A stretch of DNA of 64,000 nt, taken from the NCBI GenBank assembly GCA_030147525.1, contig JASBVF010000058.1:1-64000 (forward strand), written 5' to 3'. Made by a program: the position numbers and the translations under genes. The stretch is from Bacteroidota bacterium. Its GTDB lineage: Bacteria; Bacteroidota; Bacteroidia; Chitinophagales; Saprospiraceae. Below the pieces are notes generated by a model. It saw nothing but the letters and a program-made list of their open reading frames with translations, had not been told where the DNA came from and made no database searches. Shown here piece by piece: positions 59,320-64,000 of this stretch. Numbering within the stretch: position 1 is the first letter of the stretch; the number at the start of each line of letters is the position of its first letter.

Positions 59320-60783
59320 ATGACACGTATTCTTACTGTAATTCTTCTGTTAGTGGCCTTCCCGGCTTTTGTTTTTTCCCAAAAAGTTGGCTATCAAATC
59401 AAAGTAAAAATTGATGGTTTTGATCAAAAAGAAGCCTACCTCGGCTATTACTTCGGCGATAAGCAATACCTGAGAGATACTGCATACGTCGAACCGAACG
59501 GCTGGTTGTACTTTGAAGGCAACGAAAAACTGGAAGGCGGAATGTACCTCATCGTACTGCCACCCGACAATCAGTTTGTTCAGTTGCTGGTCGATGAAAA
59601 CAACCAGTGGATTACGCTCGAAACAAAAATGCCTGCCACAGATTTGACCAAAAACATGAAGGTAAAAGATGCGGGCGACAACCAGCTATTTTACGGATAT
59701 CTCAACTTCCTCGAAGAGCGCCGCCCAAAAGCCGAAGACCTGCGCAAACAACTCGAAGCCGCAGGCGCCGATGAAAAAAAGAAGGAAAAAGTCCAGGAAA
59801 AAATATCCGCCCTCGACCAGGAGGTACAGAGTTACCAGCAAAAAATTATTGCAGAGCACCCAAAAACCTTGACCGCCGCCATCATCAAAGCTAATCTTCC
59901 TGCGCAAAATATGCCCGAATTTCAGGGTGACCAGAAAGACCTGAAAGCATTTTACTGGATGCGGGACCACTGGTTCGACAACATCGACCTGAAAGATCCG
60001 AGAATGTTGCGCACTCCGTTTCTTTTTCAAAAAATCGACCACTTCGTTAATAAAATGACCGTGCAGCATCCCGACTCCATCAATATTGCCGTTGACAAGT
60101 TACTGGAAATGGTACGCCCGGCTCCAGAGACGTTCAAATTTTACCTCATCCATTTTCTTAATACCTATGCAAAGTCGAATATTGTTGGGATGGATGCAGT
60201 GTACGTCCACATCGGTGAAAAATACTACTGCGCCGGACAGGCACCCTGGACAGAGGAAGAACAATTGAAAAAAATCTGCGACAACGTGGATAAACTGGCG
60301 CCACTACTCATCGGACGGGTAGCGCCGAACATCGAAATGCAAACACAGGCCGGTGAAAAAATCACTCTTCACGGCTTCAAGTCGCCACTGACGGTTCTGT
60401 TTTTCTGGGATCCTGAATGCGGGCATTGTAAAAAATCCATGCCCGACATGGTGAAGTTTGCCAAAGATTACAAAAACAAGGGCGTTGCTGTTTTTGCCAT
60501 TTGTACCAAACTGGTGACACGTGACAGTGAAGGCAATTTTTCGATGAAAGAAATTGACTCCTGCTGGGAAACGATTAAGGAACGGGAAATGGATGTTTTC
60601 TTCAACACGGTAGACCCTTACCACCGCAGCCGGTACAAAACGCTGTACGACATCCGAACCACTCCGCAGATTTTCGTGCTGGATGAGGATAAAACCATTC
60701 TCTCGAAGCGCATCGGACACGAGCAATTGCCGGAAGTCATCGATCACATCCTGAAAGTGAAAGAAGAGAAAAAAGGCAGGTAA
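59320..60783 (+). CDS. Exported TlpA-like thioredoxin with DUF4369- and DUF5106-like regions
   Basis: I use the ATG at 59320 (MTRILTVILLLVAF) because it opens the signal peptide. The 487-residue protein has a DUF4369-like N-terminal region (about 22-110, VKIDGFDQKEAYLGYYFGD), a helical, DUF5106-like middle with a coiled-coil stretch (about 150-185), and a TlpA-type thioredoxin domain from about 340. The redox pair is Cys367-Gly-His-Cys370 in WDPECGHCKKS, and the cis-Pro is in TTPQIFVL. A periplasmic thiol-disulfide role is likely, perhaps for cytochrome or surface protein maturation. Confidence 0.9.
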   Translation: MTRILTVILLLVAFPAFVFSQKVGYQIKVKIDGFDQKEAYLGYYFGDKQYLRDTAYVEPNGWLYFEGNEKLEGGMYLIVLPPDNQFVQLLVDENNQWITLETKMPATDLTKNMKVKDAGDNQLFYGYLNFLEERRPKAEDLRKQLEAAGADEKKKEKVQEKISALDQEVQSYQQKIIAEHPKTLTAAIIKANLPAQNMPEFQGDQKDLKAFYWMRDHWFDNIDLKDPRMLRTPFLFQKIDHFVNKMTVQHPDSINIAVDKLLEMVRPAPETFKFYLIHFLNTYAKSNIVGMDAVYVHIGEKYYCAGQAPWTEEEQLKKICDNVDKLAPLLIGRVAPNIEMQTQAGEKITLHGFKSPLTVLFFWDPECGHCKKSMPDMVKFAKDYKNKGVAVFAICTKLVTRDSEGNFSMKEIDSCWETIKEREMDVFFNTVDPYHRSRYKTLYDIRTTPQIFVLDEDKTILSKRIGHEQLPEVIDHILKVKEEKKGR

Positions 60784-60802
60784 CAAACTAACGCCTTGTC
60801 TG

Positions 60803-60836
60803 AAAAGCCGGCTGGAGCCTTCCAACCGGCTTTTTT
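60803..60836 (+). terminator. Terminator after the thioredoxin-like gene
   Basis: GCCGGCTGGA pairs with TCCAACCGGC (one mismatch) followed by six T. Confidence 0.82.
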
Positions 60837-61105
60837 ATTTTCTGAAATCATAAAAATCTGAATGTAAGTAACTTGTGAAAATTCTCTCCAACTGACAAGT
60901 AATCAATCCCTGACAAATTACAATTTGGCATTATATTAGATATTATTTAAATGTTAAACATTACCAGGGATAGCTCGAAAAATCAGTTCCCCTTCTCAGA
61001 GCAATTCCCGAAGAAAACCGCACATCCCGATCTCCGATTGATCCGCTGTGTTGCCGAGTGCAGCACCAGAGGCTGGTATTTTATTAACTAATTATACTCC
61101 AGATC
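60837..61105. other. AT-rich leader region of the giant secreted-protein gene
   Basis: This is the rest of the 322-base gap after the terminator. It includes an AT-rich stretch near 60920-60960 likely to hold the promoter, and about 150 bases of leader. No clear TAnnTTTG match and no gene were found. Confidence 0.5.
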
Positions 61106-64000
61106 ATGTTCAAAACAACTTATTCACAAAGGCCGGTTGCAAACCAATGGAGTTTGGCAATTTTGATGTTATTCGCCCTCCCGGTTTTGCATTCTACACT
61201 TTTCCACCAACCGATTGAAGAAAAACCCGTGGCTGCAAACCCGATGCAAACGAGCTACTTCATGCCCGCTTTGCAGGCTGCACAGCACATTGCCGGAGTA
61301 GCTCCTGCCTCCAGCGGATTGGCAGGACGCTTTGATGTCATTGCCGAAGTCATCGTCACCAACATTGGTACGGACGACCTCACAGGCCTTAGTATCACCC
61401 AGGCATTGAGCGCTCCATCGATGTTGGGTACTGCTTTTGTCAACATGACAAGCGTACCGCAACTCGTGCCCGTAGGTGCACACGGCACTTTGGCAAATGC
61501 CACTATCCCACCTAACGTAAATCTTGCGTTTGCTGGCAATGGCGACCTGCTCAGCGGAGGAGGATTGCTCCTGCCGGGACAGACATTCATCGTTCGTTTC
61601 CGTTTTGAGGTAAGACCGGGTGCGCCGGGTGCACCGGCCATTCCAAAATTTCAGGCTACGGCTTCCGGAACTGCCAGCGGACCGGTAACGGTGAGCGATC
61701 TTTCAGATTCCGGGTACAACCCGCAAAGCTCCAACCCCGGCTGGCCAGGCAACTCAGGCGGAACCGACGATCCGACTCCCCTGACCAACTGCTCAACCCT
61801 TGTAAGCGGAGGAATCACCTGCAACAGCCTGCTTCAGGTTTCCCTCAATCAGGACTGCATCGCAGCGCTGACGCCTGAAATGGTGCTGGAAGGCGAATAT
61901 CAGCAATGCAACGGCGACGCACTATTTCCGCTTGGCGGTTACTACCGCATTCAGATGGTGACCACACAATCGGGTGCAATTGTCCCGGATATGGTTCCGT
62001 CCACCGTTAATATTTATGAAATCGACGGCAGCTACATCAACCAGACACTGACCGTAAAAGTCAAGGAAATCGTCAATTCGAATAATTGCTGGGGTAATAT
62101 TTTAATAAAAGATAAACTCAAGCCGGTCATTGATTGCGTGTCGCCGCTCGTGGTAAATTGCAATGAAAATATTGCAAACGTTCCCCCGCCAACAGTCTCC
62201 GACAACTGCGATCCCAATCCAGTACTTTCGCTGGCCGGCAGCCAGATTATTGACAACAATATTTGCGATGACGGTATTTTCAGAATCCAACGCACCTACA
62301 CGGCATTGGATGCCTCCGGCAATCAGGCTGTCAATTGTGTGCAGGAACTGCAGGTGATTCGCCCGGCAGTAGATTTTCCGGAAGACATTGTCTGGCGCTG
62401 TACGCAGTACAACACACATCCAAACATAGTAAATCCGACTGCGCTGAATCCTCAGATTACAGACACGAACCCCGCCACGACGGAAATTGACGTATCCCCT
62501 ACCCTGCCAGCCAGCGTTTTGAACAACACCGGGTCAGGCGTACTGAACGTCAGCGGTTCACCCATTTGTTCGTACAACATCCTCCCGAATGATGAAATCG
62601 TGACGACTTGCGGCAACAGTTTCAAAATCATCCGGACATGGACGGTGTTGGATTGGTGCACCGGTACTTTCATCACAACCGGAGTTGGAGGAGAGGACAA
62701 TGTGCAGGTGATTAAAATTGAAGATAAAACAGCGCCCGTCATCACTCGCCCGCCATTTCAGGTGAGCGCAAACATACAGGCAGTCCCGCCAAACCCTTGC
62801 CGTTCGCAAGGTTTGCTTTTACCACCATCCGTGACGGACAATTGCAACAGTTTCACCGTTCAGATTTTAACCCCCATCGGCGAAGCCGTTTACGTGGGTA
62901 CGGACGGTTCTCAGGGTGGATTTATTCCGCCTCCAGGCCTTGGTGTCGGCAACCACAATATCACCTACATTGCAACCGATGCCTGCGGCAATCAAAGTAC
63001 GCTCAACGTAACGGTAACGGTTGTGGACAACATTTCACCAACAGCCGTCTGCGATGAACTGACGGACGTCAACCTGAACTCCAACGGAGTGGCTACCGTT
63101 TTCGCCACCACTTTCGACGATGGCAGCCTTGACAACTGCTGTATCCATCATTTTGAGGTGCGCCGCATGGATGACCCCTGCAACGACGGACACGACGACA
63201 CCGTATTTGGATCATCGGTCGTATTTTGTTGCGAGGACGTCACTAACAGCCCCGTTATGGTCGTGTTCCGGGTATTCGATTGTTACAATAATTTCAATGA
63301 CTGCATGGTGCAGGTAGTGGTAAATGACAAAATACCTCCGTTCCCTGTTTCATGCCCTTCTTCACAAAGAATTACCTGTGACACTTATGTTGACGAACTT
63401 GAATTGGAACTGGCAGCCCTCGCCGGCGATCCCGTAGCGCAAAACGAATTGCTCGATCCCGATTTTGGCACGCCTACCTTCATGGATAATTGCAGTTTTA
63501 CCCTGACTAAAAATATCAATATTTCGATCAACCAGTGCAAGGAAGGCTCCATCACCCGTACCTGGCGGGCTGTCGATTCCGGCGGGTTGCAGTCGCAGGT
63601 TTGCAGCCAAACCATCTTTGTAGATCACGTTTCCGATTGGGCGGTTACATTCCCTGCTGACATCACCGTCATCTGCGGTGATACGCTGCCAAGCTTCGGA
63701 CAGCCACAGATATTTTTTGAAACTTGTGAAATGATTGGTATTTCATACGCCGATACCGTTTTTTACTCGGTCGTTGGGGCTTGTTACAAAATCGAGCGCA
63801 CCTGGAATGTCATCAACTGGTGTGTGCTGGGTGAAGATATCGACCAGGAGGTTGTAGAATCTTCCGAACGGGCCTTCCAGATTGCATTCCCCAACGAGCC
63901 CTGTGATTTTAACGGCGATGGCAACTGCGACACCCGCACATTCAGGGACAGCTGGCGGGTTTCACCCCTCGCAAAACCCGGCGCAGCACAGGCCAACCAG
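61106..64000 (+). CDS. Giant Cys-rich secreted adhesin-like protein, N-terminal part (runs off the window)
   Basis: The frame from the ATG at 61106 is open for 965 codons to the last base, with no stop, so the gene is incomplete. A signal/anchor segment lies at about residues 16-34 (WSLAILMLFALPVLHSTLF). Residues about 70-200 look like a DUF11-type or cohesin-like beta domain (VIAEVIVTNIGTDDLTGLSI). Repeating modules of roughly 90-130 residues follow with recurring features: CNENI, VSDNCDPNPVL, RTYTALDASGNQ, RTWTVLDWCTGTF, ITYIATDACGNQSTLNVTVTV and RTWNVINWCVLGED. These resemble HYR-like Ig folds with paired cysteines. Such proteins in this group are often thousands of residues long and end in a T9SS tail. 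A role in adhesion or gliding surface structures is inferred. Confidence 0.88.
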   Translation, partial: MFKTTYSQRPVANQWSLAILMLFALPVLHSTLFHQPIEEKPVAANPMQTSYFMPALQAAQHIAGVAPASSGLAGRFDVIAEVIVTNIGTDDLTGLSITQALSAPSMLGTAFVNMTSVPQLVPVGAHGTLANATIPPNVNLAFAGNGDLLSGGGLLLPGQTFIVRFRFEVRPGAPGAPAIPKFQATASGTASGPVTVSDLSDSGYNPQSSNPGWPGNSGGTDDPTPLTNCSTLVSGGITCNSLLQVSLNQDCIAALTPEMVLEGEYQQCNGDALFPLGGYYRIQMVTTQSGAIVPDMVPSTVNIYEIDGSYINQTLTVKVKEIVNSNNCWGNILIKDKLKPVIDCVSPLVVNCNENIANVPPPTVSDNCDPNPVLSLAGSQIIDNNICDDGIFRIQRTYTALDASGNQAVNCVQELQVIRPAVDFPEDIVWRCTQYNTHPNIVNPTALNPQITDTNPATTEIDVSPTLPASVLNNTGSGVLNVSGSPICSYNILPNDEIVTTCGNSFKIIRTWTVLDWCTGTFITTGVGGEDNVQVIKIEDKTAPVITRPPFQVSANIQAVPPNPCRSQGLLLPPSVTDNCNSFTVQILTPIGEAVYVGTDGSQGGFIPPPGLGVGNHNITYIATDACGNQSTLNVTVTVVDNISPTAVCDELTDVNLNSNGVATVFATTFDDGSLDNCCIHHFEVRRMDDPCNDGHDDTVFGSSVVFCCEDVTNSPVMVVFRVFDCYNNFNDCMVQVVVNDKIPPFPVSCPSSQRITCDTYVDELELELAALAGDPVAQNELLDPDFGTPTFMDNCSFTLTKNINISINQCKEGSITRTWRAVDSGGLQSQVCSQTIFVDHVSDWAVTFPADITVICGDTLPSFGQPQIFFETCEMIGISYADTVFYSVVGACYKIERTWNVINWCVLGEDIDQEVVESSERAFQIAFPNEPCDFNGDGNCDTRTFRDSWRVSPLAKPGAAQANQ

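Overview
This is a 64 kb stretch of a Bacteroidota chromosome, most like the Saprospiria (Saprospiraceae/Lewinella-like) group. Evidence: a SusD lipoprotein, a type IX secretion sorting tail, a full alternative complex III (act) cluster joined to an aa3-type oxidase, DUF5689 and DUF2452 proteins, the Bacteroidota promoter signature TAnnTTTG (often with TTG about 20 bases upstream), and a very large Cys-rich repeat protein at the right edge. The placement below phylum is inference. I see no rRNA, tRNA, CRISPR array, insertion sequence or prophage.

Layout. 1-1.8 kb: 57-bp tandem repeats and a SusD protein whose SusC partner must lie off the left edge. 1.8-6.5 kb: accessory genes, including a visibly AT-richer block (esterase, seven-bladed propeller lipoprotein, exported unknown protein) next to a 21-bp heptad-coding repeat. 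6.5-13.5 kb: outer-membrane genes, including a TonB receptor/DUF5689 lipoprotein operon divergent from an exported EEP nuclease/phosphatase, a likely extracellular nucleic-acid or phosphoester scavenging locus. 13.5-15.4 kb: a PIF1-like helicase and a small membrane protein.

15.4-32.8 kb is the core: one minus-strand run of about 17 kb, actABCDEF, cytochrome oxidase II and I, heme O synthase, two subunit III genes, a subunit IV-like gene, a SCO-like protein, a DUF420 protein and a tiny CPMC membrane protein. A good consensus promoter precedes actA and a strong bidirectional terminator closes the run. It encodes quinol oxidation by complex III and direct electron delivery to the oxidase. Oddities: subunit II carries a C-terminal OmpA-type peptidoglycan-binding domain, the SCO-like protein has no cysteine, and ActA has a sixth heme site in an extra N-terminal cytochrome c domain.

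33-48 kb: a Y_Y_Y/LuxR-type sensor-regulator, a HI0933-type flavoprotein, a type IX-secreted FG-GAP protein, YggS and transaldolase on back-to-back promoters, a metal-sensing-like set (an AraC regulator with an HMA-like N-terminus plus two small HMA proteins), a DASS transporter, a 65-bp perfect palindrome, a vanadium haloperoxidase/PAP2 lipoprotein and a large polytopic membrane protein. 48-64 kb: DnaK, an HNH endonuclease operon with a one-base frameshift, MeaB, a candidate small RNA, a WD40 protein, a phosphopantetheinyl transferase, a 3'-5' exonuclease, a coiled-coil membrane protein, DUF2452, DUF1573, signal peptidase I, a TlpA-like thioredoxin and the start of a giant adhesin-like gene that runs off the right edge.
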